From positions 186,001 through 250,000 of the forward strand of contig NZ_KB905899.1 of the NCBI RefSeq assembly GCF_000381085.1: a DNA stretch of 64,000 bases, given 5' to 3'. Made by a program: the position numbers and the translations under genes. The notes beneath the pieces are model-generated. The model saw only the letters and a list, made by a program, of their open reading frames with translations. It was not told where the DNA came from and did no database searches. This document shows positions 19,473 through 28,774 of the stretch, piece by piece; positions within the stretch are counted from its first letter, which is position 1; every line of letters starts with the position of its first letter. Source of the stretch: Thiomicrorhabdus arctica DSM 13458. GTDB taxonomy: Bacteria; Pseudomonadota; Gammaproteobacteria; Thiomicrospirales; Thiomicrospiraceae.

Positions 19473-21926
19473 TTAGGCTAACAGCCCTGTGTTTTGAATC
19501 GCCGTTAATGTTTTAAACGTTTTAGTGGAGGATTCTAAATATCTAACCTGTTCAATAATGGAGCTGGAGGTGGTTGATATTTCTTCTACCAGCGCCGCAT
19601 TTTGTTGGGTGGAATCATCAATTTCATTCAGTGCTACACTGACTTTTTGAATGCCTTGTGTTTGTTTTTCAAGACTTATCTGCATACTGTCAATCATATC
19701 GCTGACTCGTTCAATCGCTTCACTATTTTTAACAAAGGCTTGGGTGGTCAAGTCGCTTAAACGCAATCCGGTATTTACTTTCTCAATACTTGAGTCTGAT
19801 ACGATGCGAATATCTTTTGCAGCCTCAGCTGATTTTTGCGCTAATGAACGAACTTCACCCGCAACCACAGCAAATCCACGGCCAGCTTCACCTGCTCTCG
19901 CCGCTTCTACGGCCGCATTAAGGGCTAATAGATTTGTTTGAAAAGCAATGCCATCAATAAGACTTGTCATATTGGATATTTCACTGCTGGCAATGGCAAG
20001 GTCTTGTATCGCTTGATTCATTTCGTCAACGACTTGTCGACCTTCACGAATCGTTTGCTTAACATTGTGGCTTACCAGGTTCATCTCCGTTGCTTGTTCA
20101 AGCGTCTGAGAGACACTTTGAGCCATGACCTCCATATTTTGTGCCGTATGTTGCAGTGACGCGGCTTGGTTTTGAACGCGTTGATTTAGGTCTAGGTTAC
20201 CCGTGCCAATCTCTTCGACGCCTCTCACCGTATCTTTGGTGGCATTTTGCACCATTTGTAGCATGTGGCTCATGCTGCTTGCCATGCTGTCCAGATTGGA
20301 TTTTAAATCATGCAGCTTTCCACTGAATGTCGCTTCCGTTGTAAAGGCAAAATTACCGCCTTTGTAATTTTCCAGAATTTCGATATTGGTATTAATCGCA
20401 AACTCTAAGCTGTCCAATGAGCTATTCAAATACTGCTTCAACTGAAAGTATTCGCCAGGTAGATCAATCATGATACGTTGATTGAAATCTCCTTGACTCA
20501 TAGCTTGCATAACCTTAATGACTGAACTTATAGAGTCACTTTGCACGTGGGTGGCTTTTTGTAAGTTTTGCATTACCGCATGATAATCACCTTGAAATTG
20601 CTCAAGGTTTATCCGTGTTTGTAAGTTGCCTTGTGCCAAATCGAGACTGACTATGTCAATGGCATGGAAGGTATTGGCGATGTTTTCCACACTGCTATTG
20701 AACTCTTGTTTTAAAGTTGCGAGTTCGCCTTGATAATGGCCATTCATCTTGGTCGAAAGTTGACCTTGCGCCAAAGCTTGACTCACTTGTGTAATTTCGC
20801 TTGTGGCGGCGACAACCGACTCTAGCAAGCTCTGTATGCTGTATCCCATTTCGGTCAGTTCATTGTTGCCGGATGGAATGGTCCAGGTTTTATAGGTACC
20901 ATTGTTAGCAATCTCATTAACTTGAGTTTTAATTATCGAAAGCGGACGAGTAATCGACTTAATAAGCAAAGCATTTAAAGCCAACATCACCAGTAAAGCA
21001 ATCAATCCAGACAGAGTTATTTCATAGGTTTTAGAGTCGCTAAGCTGGCTTAAAGCATCGATTAACCCGAGTGTTTGGTGCTCCGTATTTGTGGCAGCAG
21101 TCTGGAGTAATAGGTTTGCACTATTTGCCAGTTCTGTAATGGTCGTGTTGTTTTGCTGGGTAGTTTGCAGAGAATCTTTTAAATCTGAAAACGATTCAAC
21201 ATAGCCTTCCCATCCTGAGGTCAGCTCTGAATAAAGGTCTTGGTTTTCATAATCTGATTCAAAATGGTCACCAAGTTTTTCAAAAATTTCACTTGAGGAA
21301 TCGCCTAATCCTTTTTCATCAAATGTCGCTTTATAAGATGGATCATTGATTGAAATCATTTTAAGCAGGGCAAACTGAGAAATATCAAGTCGTTCTAATA
21401 CCTCTTTTAATAAAACCTGATATTCAGGGTCTAAGCCTTCAATAAGAAGTAGTGCTTTGGCACTCATTGCTATTTGCTTAGTACTGGGTTCAATGCCATA
21501 AACAAGTGTCTCTTGAATTTGATTTTTTAAGAACACTGAAGAGTTAGCGGCTTTCTTTACATTCGTGAGGACTATATCCAATTCATCCGAAAATTGGTTG
21601 CTTTGAGCTTTCGTTTCTATTTCTTTCAAGCTTTGATTGAGTGTTTTTAAGTCATCCATTTTTTGGTTGAATGCTTGACCTGTTTTTTCATCTAAGGTCA
21701 GCAGATAATCATTCATTTTTTGTAAAGTATTCGCAAAATGCGTTTGGAACTCAGAAATTTTCTCAGTTTGAGATTTTTGAATCTGCGCTAAAGTCTCTGC
21801 ACTGCCACGCACCTCTATCAATGCTAGTCTCGCAGAATAAGCTACGGCTAGTAAAAAAGTGATACTGATGAATAAGTTTAACCACAGACGCTTTTGAATA
21901 GATAATTTTTCTAGTAAACGAATCAT
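19473..21926 (-). CDS. Methyl-accepting chemotaxis protein with a poly-HAMP array
   Basis: 817 residues. Transmembrane helix 1 lies at about 15-33 and a helical periplasmic sensor of about 270 residues follows. Helix 2 is near 305-325, then a canonical HAMP. Next come several HAMP-like repeats, seen as recurring G-N/D/Q-hydrophobic segments ([48 protein letters not shown]). The cytoplasmic signalling tip [19 protein letters not shown] is intact. It senses an unknown ligand and controls the CheA kinase. No C-terminal CheR-tethering pentapeptide is present. A sigma-28-type promoter lies just upstream. Confidence 0.93.
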   Translation of the reverse strand: MIRLLEKLSIQKRLWLNLFISITFLLAVAYSARLALIEVRGSAETLAQIQKSQTEKISEFQTHFANTLQKMNDYLLTLDEKTGQAFNQKMDDLKTLNQSLKEIETKAQSNQFSDELDIVLTNVKKAANSSVFLKNQIQETLVYGIEPSTKQIAMSAKALLLIEGLDPEYQVLLKEVLERLDISQFALLKMISINDPSYKATFDEKGLGDSSSEIFEKLGDHFESDYENQDLYSELTSGWEGYVESFSDLKDSLQTTQQNNTTITELANSANLLLQTAATNTEHQTLGLIDALSQLSDSKTYEITLSGLIALLVMLALNALLIKSITRPLSIIKTQVNEIANNGTYKTWTIPSGNNELTEMGYSIQSLLESVVAATSEITQVSQALAQGQLSTKMNGHYQGELATLKQEFNSSVENIANTFHAIDIVSLDLAQGNLQTRINLEQFQGDYHAVMQNLQKATHVQSDSISSVIKVMQAMSQGDFNQRIMIDLPGEYFQLKQYLNSSLDSLEFAINTNIEILENYKGGNFAFTTEATFSGKLHDLKSNLDSMASSMSHMLQMVQNATKDTVRGVEEIGTGNLDLNQRVQNQAASLQHTAQNMEVMAQSVSQTLEQATEMNLVSHNVKQTIREGRQVVDEMNQAIQDLAIASSEISNMTSLIDGIAFQTNLLALNAAVEAARAGEAGRGFAVVAGEVRSLAQKSAEAAKDIRIVSDSSIEKVNTGLRLSDLTTQAFVKNSEAIERVSDMIDSMQISLEKQTQGIQKVSVALNEIDDSTQQNAALVEEISTTSSSIIEQVRYLESSTKTFKTLTAIQNTGLLA

Positions 21927-21947
21927 ATTGCTCTCATATTGAATAAA

Positions 21948-21974
21948 TTACCTGCCTATATTAACGGGCGTTTA
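21948..21974 (-). promoter_or_regulatory. Candidate sigma-28 (FliA) promoter of the chemoreceptor
   Basis: On the minus strand TAAA (21971-21974) is followed by exactly 15 bases and GCAGGTAA (21948-21955). The consensus is TAAA-N15-GCCGATAA, so the -10 matches 6 of 8. It lies about 22 bases before the chemoreceptor ATG. Confidence 0.65.
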
Positions 21975-22027
21975 TGACAAAAAGATGAAGGTTATAAGAT
22001 GTTGTTTACCTTATTATTAGGGGAGAG

Positions 22028-22058
22028 GTGAACATTACGAATGGAATTCGTAGTTCAC
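22028..22058. other. Bulged hairpin in the lon-chemoreceptor gap
   Basis: GTGAAC-at-TACGAAT pairs with ATTCGTA-GTTCAC around a short loop, leaving a two-base bulge. It lies about 100 bases upstream of the chemoreceptor start and has no T-run. It may be an operator or an RNA element. Confidence 0.45.
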
Positions 22059-22154
22059 AATATACTCTGTATTTTATCGTAGGATCGTGTAAACAACCTT
22101 TAGAATAAGAAGGCAGAACGAAAGGATTTGAAGTTGAATTTAATTGATAGAATT

Positions 22155-22184
22155 GATGAAACGACCAGGTCTGGTCGTTTCATC
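22155..22184 (-). terminator. lon terminator hairpin built on the dispersed palindrome (copy 3)
   Basis: A 14-bp perfect stem, GATGAAACGACCAG with CTGGTCGTTTCATC, around GT lies 15 bases after the lon stop. Its centre GACCAGGTCTGGTC is the dispersed palindrome with one changed base. No clean T-run follows on the minus strand. Confidence 0.7.
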
Positions 22185-22199
22185 AAAGGGTGAGGTTGA

Positions 22200-25001
22200 T
22201 TAAGACAGAGTGTTCACTAAGGCTTTCTTATAGGTTTCACTCTCTTTATCTGCTAGGTACGTTTTTAAGGCTAATGATTTAGAGCGGATATTGAAGGTTA
22301 AACGCGCTACATCATCAAAGTGTTTTGCAAAATGTACCAACATACCTTCCTGTAGGTAGTCAGGCAACTCTTGATAATCCTTGCGATTGTCTTCGGGTAA
22401 TATTAACTCTTTAATACCAACCCTTTTGGCCGCGATGACCTTTTCTCTAATACCACCCACCGGTAACACTAGACCTGTCAAGCTGAGCTCTCCAGTCATG
22501 GCCAGTGGGTTTTTAATGGATTCATTACGTGCTAAAGAGAGTAACGAGGTCGCCATGGTTACACCGGCACTCGGACCGTCTTTCGGGGTTGAACCATCCG
22601 GCACATGTAAATGCACAAAAGCTTTATCGAAGAACTCCGGGTCGGCTTTGTATTTATCTAAGTTAGAAGAGATAAAGCTATAAGCGATACCAGCCGATTC
22701 CTGCATGACTTCCCCCAACTGGCCCGATAATTTAAAACCACGATTCAAGGTGTGGACACGACTGGCTTCAATGGTGAGAGTGACCCCGCCCATAGAGGTC
22801 CATGCTAAGCCGGTAATGGTACCAATTTGTTGATTGATCTTTTCGAGCGCAAAGCGCGGTTGTCCTAACATCTCTTCAAGTTCATTGACATGAATACGTG
22901 TCGATTTCATCTCCGTCGTCACAAACTTAACCGCCAGTTTACGTACAAGTTTAGAGAGTTGTTTTTTCAAATTACGCACACCCGATTCACGAGCATAGCC
23001 TTCAATGACATGTCGAATCGCGGCGGGCGTAATTTGCACCTGCTCTCGTGTCAACCCTGTATCTTTTAACAGCGCGGGCCACAGGTGATGTTTTGCTATT
23101 TTCATCTTCTCTTCAGTGATATAACCCGATAAACGAATGACTTCCATACGATCAAGCAGGGGACCAGGAATCGAGTCTAACGTATTCGCAGTACAGACAA
23201 ATAAGGCTTTCGACAGGTCAAAACGCACATCCATAAAGTGGTCCATAAAGTCATGGTTTTGCTCTGGATCTAACACTTCCAATAATGCAGACGCAGGGTC
23301 ACCGTGGTAAGAAGCACCAATTTTGTCGATTTCGTCCAACATAATCACCGGATTAGCCGTTTCACAATCTTTTAAAGCCTGCATAAACTTACCTGGCATC
23401 GCACCAATATAAGTACGACGATGGCCTTTAATTTCAGCCTCATCACGCATGCCTCCGACTGAGAAACGATAGAATTTTCGGCCTAAGGATTCTGCAATTG
23501 AACGACCAATCGAGGTTTTACCAACCCCTGGTGGGCCGACCAAGCAAATAATAGAGCCTGATACTTCACCTTTTAATACGCCGACGGCCAAAAATTCTAA
23601 AATACGATCTTTTACATCTTCTAAACCATCATGGCCTTTATCCAATACTTTTCGTGCCCGTTTTAGATCCAATTTATCGGTGCTGTATTTTCCCCAGGGT
23701 AATTGCGTTAACCAATCCAACCAATTGCGCGCAACATTGTATTCTGGAGATTGCGAGTCAAGGATCTTCAATTTACTCAGCTCTTCATCTGCTTTTTTCT
23801 GGGCTTCTGGTGGCAGTGTCAGGGTTTTCATCCGTTCTAGAAAACGATCACTATCCAAGGTTTGGTCATCTTTGACCATACCCAGTTCTTCTTGAATTTC
23901 ATGCAGTTGTTGGCGTAAGAAAAATTCTCTTTGATGTTCTGAAAGACTCTCTTCAACACGTTCACGAATGCCGAATTGAATTTTAGTAATCTCTATTTCT
24001 TGTTTAAACAGCGTCAAGACTTTTTCCATACGCTCGGCTAAATCGAGTGTTTCCAAAATATCTTGCAACTTACTGTTTTCCGCAGACGTCAGACCAGCGG
24101 CAAAATCAGCAAGTTGAGAGGGTTCGCTGGCACTATAACGATTCAAAAAATATTTTAGCTCTTCGCTGTATAGCGGGTTTAAAGGCAAGAGCTCTTTAAA
24201 GGCATTCATGATGGCTAAACCGTAGGCCTTAAATTCGATATCAGAGCCTTCTTTAAGATCTTGTGGGTAACTGACTTGCGCACGATAGGGGGCGGACTCG
24301 TTCACCCAGTTTTCAATTTGAAAGCGTTTGATACCTTCGGCAATCAGCTGAATATAATCTTCTTTAATTTTTGGGTCATGGATTTTAACTAAAGTTCCCA
24401 TGTGACTGAAATCGTCAGGCGTGGCTTTTTCGTTCTCTTCTCGATCGACATACACCAGACCTATATAACGGCACTTTCTCGAACGAATTGCCTCAAAGGT
24501 CTCACTCCAGTTCTGCTTATTCAGTAAAACAGGGAGTTGCTGGCCTGGGAAGAAAGGACGCTCCTTAACGGGTAACAAGAAAATTTCAGAGGGTAAAATA
24601 ACATCCGCTTTGTCAATATGGCCAAAAACATTCGCAGGCTCACTTACTAAAAGTTGACCTTCTATAGTCGTTTCCATTTGAATCAGTTGATTATTGAGGG
24701 CTTCATTTATTTCGATTTTTATGCGAGCTTGCTCCGCTTTATCAACTTCATCCGCTTCGGCATCGAGTTCTTCGATCAACTCATCAATCAGTTCAATCTC
24801 CGTTGGACCGACTAGCTCGATAACACTCTCTTTTTTTAGCTCGGATTCTCTGGACTCAGAAGCTGCCAATGCGGCATCGTCTGCTTTAGGTTCCGTTCCA
24901 GATGTTTTTCCATCGTGCACGCTTTCATTCGGTGGCGTGTTCGCTGTCACTTCAGGTAATTCGGTTGGCAGATCTTGTGGTTTATCTATTGAATCAGTCA
25001 T
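22200..25001 (-). CDS. lon: ATP-dependent Lon protease with long acidic N-terminal extension
   Basis: 933 residues, about 150 longer than E. coli Lon. Residues 1-135 are a low-complexity, Glu/Asp-rich stretch absent from most LonA proteins. The usual Lon N-domain begins near ILPSEIFLLPVKERPFFPGQ. The AAA+ module has Walker A GPPGVGKTS and Walker B VIMLDEIDKIG. The protease domain has the catalytic Ser in PKDGPSAG and Lys in REKVIAAKR. Lon degrades misfolded and regulatory proteins in the cytosol. A heat-shock type promoter lies upstream, divergent from mog. I see no internal start that would remove the extension and has an obvious ribosome site. Confidence 0.94.
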   Translation of the reverse strand: MTDSIDKPQDLPTELPEVTANTPPNESVHDGKTSGTEPKADDAALAASESRESELKKESVIELVGPTEIELIDELIEELDAEADEVDKAEQARIKIEINEALNNQLIQMETTIEGQLLVSEPANVFGHIDKADVILPSEIFLLPVKERPFFPGQQLPVLLNKQNWSETFEAIRSRKCRYIGLVYVDREENEKATPDDFSHMGTLVKIHDPKIKEDYIQLIAEGIKRFQIENWVNESAPYRAQVSYPQDLKEGSDIEFKAYGLAIMNAFKELLPLNPLYSEELKYFLNRYSASEPSQLADFAAGLTSAENSKLQDILETLDLAERMEKVLTLFKQEIEITKIQFGIRERVEESLSEHQREFFLRQQLHEIQEELGMVKDDQTLDSDRFLERMKTLTLPPEAQKKADEELSKLKILDSQSPEYNVARNWLDWLTQLPWGKYSTDKLDLKRARKVLDKGHDGLEDVKDRILEFLAVGVLKGEVSGSIICLVGPPGVGKTSIGRSIAESLGRKFYRFSVGGMRDEAEIKGHRRTYIGAMPGKFMQALKDCETANPVIMLDEIDKIGASYHGDPASALLEVLDPEQNHDFMDHFMDVRFDLSKALFVCTANTLDSIPGPLLDRMEVIRLSGYITEEKMKIAKHHLWPALLKDTGLTREQVQITPAAIRHVIEGYARESGVRNLKKQLSKLVRKLAVKFVTTEMKSTRIHVNELEEMLGQPRFALEKINQQIGTITGLAWTSMGGVTLTIEASRVHTLNRGFKLSGQLGEVMQESAGIAYSFISSNLDKYKADPEFFDKAFVHLHVPDGSTPKDGPSAGVTMATSLLSLARNESIKNPLAMTGELSLTGLVLPVGGIREKVIAAKRVGIKELILPEDNRKDYQELPDYLQEGMLVHFAKHFDDVARLTFNIRSKSLALKTYLADKESETYKKALVNTLS

Positions 25002-25084
25002 TAGGCAATTTCATCATTATGGATTGGTGATTGTTTGGTTTTGATCTCTTTTTTTCATCTAAAGAGAGAGGATAATACGGTATT

Positions 25085-25113
25085 ATATGTGGTCTGAAGT
25101 AATCGTATTCAAG
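25085..25113 (-). promoter_or_regulatory. Candidate sigma-32 heat-shock promoter of lon
   Basis: On the minus strand CTTGAA (25108-25113), 15 bases, then CCACATAT (25085-25092) match the sigma-32 consensus CTTGAAA-N(11-16)-CCCCATNT, with 7 of 8 in the -10. A sigma-70 -10 (TATAAT, 25082-25087) overlaps. The -35 overlaps the ribosome binding site of the divergent mog gene. Confidence 0.7.
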
Positions 25114-25121
25114 GGGAGATC

Positions 25122-25697
25122 ATGCAAAATAGTGAAATTAAAATTGGGTTCATCACGGTATCGGATAGAGCGAGCCGCGGAGAGTATGAAGATTTAGGCG
25201 GACCCGCCATGCAAGCTTGGATGGCGCTGGCATTAACGAGTGAATGGACCGCGGTTGCCAAGGTCATTGCCGATGAGCAAAATCTGATTGAATCGACCCT
25301 TATTGAGATGGCGGATATCGAGGGGTGTAGTTTAATTGTGACAACTGGTGGCACAGGCCCTGCTAAACGCGATGTCACGCCAGAAGCGACCGCCAATGTC
25401 TGTGATAAAATTTTAGATGGTTTTGCCGAGCAAATGCGTGCGGTTTCCTTACAATATGTGCCAACGGCAATTCTATCAAGACAAATAGCAGGCACTCGCG
25501 GTTCAACTTTAATCATCAACTTACCCGGTAAGCCATCCGCCATCAGTGAATGCCTAGAAGCGGTCTTCCCAGCGGTCCCATACTGTATTGACCTGATTGA
25601 CGGCAGTTACCTTGAAACGGATGATGAGTTCATTAAAGCATTCAGACCTAAACACGCTATCAAACCTGCACATGCACACAAAAGCCAGCAAGGATAA
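25122..25697 (+). CDS. mog: Molybdopterin adenylyltransferase
   Basis: 191 residues, close to E. coli MogA over its full length: IKIGFITVSDRASRGEYED, the substrate-binding loop TTGGTGPAKRDVTPEAT, and LPGKPSAISECLEAVFPAVPYC. It adenylates molybdopterin so that MoeA can insert molybdate, a late step of molybdenum cofactor synthesis in the cytosol. GGGGAG precedes the ATG. It is followed after 6 bases by prmB. MogA rather than MoaB is supported by the conserved C-terminal AFRPK. Confidence 0.92.
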   Translation: MQNSEIKIGFITVSDRASRGEYEDLGGPAMQAWMALALTSEWTAVAKVIADEQNLIESTLIEMADIEGCSLIVTTGGTGPAKRDVTPEATANVCDKILDGFAEQMRAVSLQYVPTAILSRQIAGTRGSTLIINLPGKPSAISECLEAVFPAVPYCIDLIDGSYLETDDEFIKAFRPKHAIKPAHAHKSQQG

Positions 25698-25703
25698 CTC
25701 GTT

Positions 25704-26639
25704 ATGACTAATCTTAATTATCAGCACGACGGCCTGGAAAGCATCACAGATTTCGTTCGCTGGGGTGGCTCTATCTTTGCAAAAGCAGAGTTGTATTTTG
25801 GTCACGGCACCGACAATGCATTTGATGAATCTAAGGTGCTGGTTTTTTATGCTCTGAATTTGCCGATGATCATTCCTGAAAATTATTGGCTTTCACGTCT
25901 GACCACACAAGAAAAACAAGCCGTCACCGAGTTGTTTAGGCGTCGGATTGAAAATAGGAAACCAGCGGCTTACTTAACCGGTGAAGCTTGGTTTGCAGGC
26001 ATTCGTTTTAAAGTCAATGAATCGACTTTAGTTCCGCGCTCGCCCATTGCCGAGTTGATCAATCAAAAGTATGAGCCTTGGGTGAATCCTGAAACGGTTT
26101 CCCATGTATTGGATTTATGTACCGGTAGCGGTTGTATCGGCATTGCTTCATTGCAAGCGTTCCCAAATGCCCAGGTGGATTTGGTTGACATCTCAACGGA
26201 TGCCTTAGAAGTTGCGCAAGCCAATATCGAACTGTACGGTTTAGAAGACTTTGCTCAAGTCATTGAATCAGACTTGTTCTCAGCGTTACAAGGCAAACAG
26301 TATGATTTGATTGTCTCAAATCCTCCGTATGTAGACGTGATAGAGATGGATGCTTTGCCTGCCGAATTTCAACAAGAGCCAAGATTGGGCCTAGAAGCGG
26401 GTGCGGATGGTTTAGACCTGGTACGCAGAATTCTAGCCGAAGCGCCTTTGTATCTAAAAGAAGAAGGGGTTCTGATTGTTGAAGTCGGGGTGTCTCAATA
26501 TTACATGGAGTCGGTTTACCCTGAATTACCCTTATACTGGTTTGAGTTTGAACATGGGGGTGAAGGTGTTTTTGCCATTCAAAAGCATGAGTTGGAACTG
26601 TTTCAAGAGTTGCTTGATGCACGAGTGAAGCCGATTTAA
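25704..26639 (+). CDS. prmB: Ribosomal protein L3 N5-glutamine methyltransferase
   Basis: 311 residues, with a helical N-terminal domain and a class I SAM methyltransferase fold. DLCTGSGCIGIASLQAFPNA is motif I, and the catalytic SNPPYVD binds the substrate glutamine. PEFQQEPRLGLEAGADGLD is the PrmB-type follow-on. It methylates a glutamine of ribosomal protein L3 on the cytosolic ribosome. The N-terminal sequence is PrmB-like rather than PrmC-like, and no prfA is adjacent. It probably shares a transcript with mog. Confidence 0.92.
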   Translation: MTNLNYQHDGLESITDFVRWGGSIFAKAELYFGHGTDNAFDESKVLVFYALNLPMIIPENYWLSRLTTQEKQAVTELFRRRIENRKPAAYLTGEAWFAGIRFKVNESTLVPRSPIAELINQKYEPWVNPETVSHVLDLCTGSGCIGIASLQAFPNAQVDLVDISTDALEVAQANIELYGLEDFAQVIESDLFSALQGKQYDLIVSNPPYVDVIEMDALPAEFQQEPRLGLEAGADGLDLVRRILAEAPLYLKEEGVLIVEVGVSQYYMESVYPELPLYWFEFEHGGEGVFAIQKHELELFQELLDARVKPI

Positions 26640-26776
26640 GTTTAGTATTTTACTCAGGTTAAACATGCATCAAAGTATTTCGTCCAAACTTGTATTGTCT
26701 GGCAAAGTTATTGCTTAATACTTCGTATTATTTAACCTAAGCAGGTCTTACCCAAATGTATTCGCGTGGATTTAGA

Positions 26777-27754
26777 ATGAACAAGCCCGTTTTATGGTTA
26801 TTGTCGGCTGCCCTTTTTTTCTCAGGTTCGCTCGTTTTTGCCGCCGATGCTCAGAACGTCACAAAATTGACGCATGAATCAAAGCCTTTATTAGATTTAG
26901 GTGCAGAGTTAGATTCGAGCAGGCCGAAGGTCAAAAAGAGTGTTGCTCGTAAAGCGGCGCCTCATGCCCCTGTTGCAAAACAGACCTCTACAGCATCGAC
27001 TCCCGCTGTTGGCGCGATAGGAAATAATACAATTCACTGGGGTTATACCGGTGCAAGTGGTCCACAGCATTGGGGCGATTTAGCACCTGAAAATATCATG
27101 TGTAAGATAGGTAAAAATCAGTCTCCGATTGATCTACGCGATAATGCCGCAGTGGGGACCATTGGTCTCCCCCAACTTGATGTTGTCTACCAGAATGTGC
27201 CTTTAAAAGTAATTAACAATGGACATACCGTGCAAGTCAATTACCCGCTGGGCAGTTACATTAAAGTCGGTGGACATCGTTATGAATTACTACAGTTTCA
27301 TTTTCATACCCCAAGTGAACACAAGAAAGAGGGCTTTAACTATCCGATGGAAATGCATTTGGTGCATAAAGACGGCGATGGTCATTTAGCGGTGATGAGT
27401 ATTTTATTTCAGGAAGGTGAAGAGAATGAAACGTTGGATGCCCTATTAGCCAATCTGCCAAGAGACGTCGGAAAGCAGCATGTTCATAAAGATGCCAGTT
27501 TAAACCCCGCGGGCTTTATACCCGCTAATACGGATTTCTATAAATACAGCGGCTCTCTGACCACACCACCGTGTTCAGAAGGCGTGTATTGGATGGTCTT
27601 TAAACAGCCGATTCAAGCTTCGGCTGAACAGATTCAGCAGTTGAACGAATTGATGGGAGACAACTCTCGACCTTTTCAAGCCACCAATGCACGTTCGGTG
27701 TTAAAGTCTTGGGCGGATCAGTTGCAAGAACCGCCTTTGTATGAGTTTTATTAA
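26777..27754 (+). CDS. cah: Periplasmic alpha-class carbonic anhydrase
   Basis: About 325 residues. A signal peptide (LLSAALFFSGSLVFA|AD) is followed by a basic/proline-rich spacer of about 60 residues, then the alpha-carbonic anhydrase domain. The zinc ligands are visible as the His pair of LLQFHFHTPSEH and the His of EMHLVHK. QSPIDL and YSGSLTTPPCSEGV are family signatures. It interconverts CO2 and bicarbonate in the periplasm. In sulfur-oxidising autotrophs such enzymes are tied to inorganic carbon supply. I choose the ATG at 26777, which follows GGA at a good distance; 26756 is an alternative. Confidence 0.92.
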   Translation: MNKPVLWLLSAALFFSGSLVFAADAQNVTKLTHESKPLLDLGAELDSSRPKVKKSVARKAAPHAPVAKQTSTASTPAVGAIGNNTIHWGYTGASGPQHWGDLAPENIMCKIGKNQSPIDLRDNAAVGTIGLPQLDVVYQNVPLKVINNGHTVQVNYPLGSYIKVGGHRYELLQFHFHTPSEHKKEGFNYPMEMHLVHKDGDGHLAVMSILFQEGEENETLDALLANLPRDVGKQHVHKDASLNPAGFIPANTDFYKYSGSLTTPPCSEGVYWMVFKQPIQASAEQIQQLNELMGDNSRPFQATNARSVLKSWADQLQEPPLYEFY

Positions 27755-27783
27755 ATTCATATAAGTTGTTTAGAACACTGCTT

Positions 27784-27811
27784 AAACTCACCAGGCCTGG
27801 TGAGTTTTTTT
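27784..27811 (+). terminator. Terminator of the carbonic anhydrase gene containing palindrome copy 4
   Basis: A perfect 24-bp palindrome, AAACTCACCAGG with CCTGGTGAGTTT, is followed by a run of T. Its centre ACCAGGCCTGGT is the dispersed palindrome. The outer arms differ from those of the other sites. Confidence 0.9.
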
Positions 27812-27848
27812 GTTTCTGGGGCTCGGTGTTTTTTAGTTGAGAATTTTT

Positions 27849-27860
27849 ACCAGGCCTGGT
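27849..27860. repeat. Dispersed palindrome copy 5
   Basis: The exact 12-bp core ACCAGGCCTGGT lies 48 bases beyond copy 4, with no matching outer arms. Two copies this close suggest the element is not simply a terminator by-product. Confidence 0.85.
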
Positions 27861-28385
27861 CATTATTTAAATCTTAACTTCTTGTGTACTTGAGAAGCCT
27901 GTTTATTTAAATTACTCATTACCTTTTTTTCTCGTTCGGCTTCACGTGACTGTTTTGCTTGCCCAAAATAGTCACGATAAAAGGGCGCCTCGCTCAATCA
28001 ATCGGCATTCCCTAAACACATTCACTGAAATCCCAGAACTCGCTCCACTCAGACAGCGGGGATTTTTATACCCTCAAGGGGCACCTCGACCGTTCTTTTC
28101 GTTAAGGAAATTGCACGGATTACTTTCAAAGAGGGAGTAGGACGTGTGCGGTTGGCTTGCAGATAAATTCAATGTTCAAAGTTTCCAGGCCTGACATCTC
28201 CTGCGGCTTTACAAAGCCATGTGGGCGTGGGTCGGTTTATGACCAAAAATTCTTTGAATGATCAATGACTACGTTTGAAACCAAAAAGTCATATAACTAA
28301 CCACTGTTTGTAATGTGCACGTTTTATTCTGTCACCATGCCAAAACGGCGTTGGTCTTCAAATAATGAGTTAACAGGGGTAGGTT
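27861..28385. other. Gene-free stretch with a hairpin and a possible decayed element
   Basis: No convincing gene. 27945-27976 forms a 13-bp hairpin with one mismatch (CGTGACTGTTTTG with CAAAATAGTCACG, 6-base loop). The G+C-richer 27940-28140 looks unlike its surroundings. A partial palindrome copy, CCAGGCCTG, lies near 28185. This resembles short noncoding repeat-like elements I have seen in other gammaproteobacterial gaps, but I cannot name it. Confidence 0.4.
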
Positions 28386-28631
28386 ATGAGTTATGCAATA
28401 AAACGTGGATTGATTTTTTGTGGATTGGATGAGTGTCAGCTGGTAAAAGGGATTGTTATTTTAACGGTAAGTTTTGCAGTGCTTATTTTAGGTGGCACAT
28501 GGTTAAGTAGCGGTCTACTCGGGTATGATTATTTTGCGATCATGAGCGATATTGCACTCTTAGTTGGTATTGCTTCAGCCTTTCCGTTAGCGTATGCCTC
28601 TCTTGTTATTCTGAAGCTCAAAACAAGATAA
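28386..28631 (+). CDS. Small membrane protein, 81 residues
   Basis: Two hydrophobic helices are clear, at about residues 21-42 and 49-75, with a short cytoplasmic N-terminus (MSYAIKRGLIFCGL) and a basic end. The ATG follows AGGGGTAGG. A GC-rich hairpin (GCCTCC/GGAGGC, 28645-28669) shortly after the stop may terminate it. No family recognised. It stands alone between the carbonic anhydrase and the ectoine operon. Confidence 0.55.
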   Translation: MSYAIKRGLIFCGLDECQLVKGIVILTVSFAVLILGGTWLSSGLLGYDYFAIMSDIALLVGIASAFPLAYASLVILKLKTR

Positions 28632-28774
28632 GAGCCGTTGTAAGCCTCCACTAAGAGAAAAGGGAGGCATTTGTATTTTCGGAATGACAAAATAAGCGTT
28701 TTTAAATTCGCTCTGTACGATAAAACGGTCTTTTGAGGTTCCCGGTATTATCGCACCAACGATCATTCCTATCG

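Noticed and set aside
27946-28140. 64-codon plus-strand open frame
   Set aside because: It starts with GTG inside the hairpin, has no ribosome binding site and its composition does not look like a protein.
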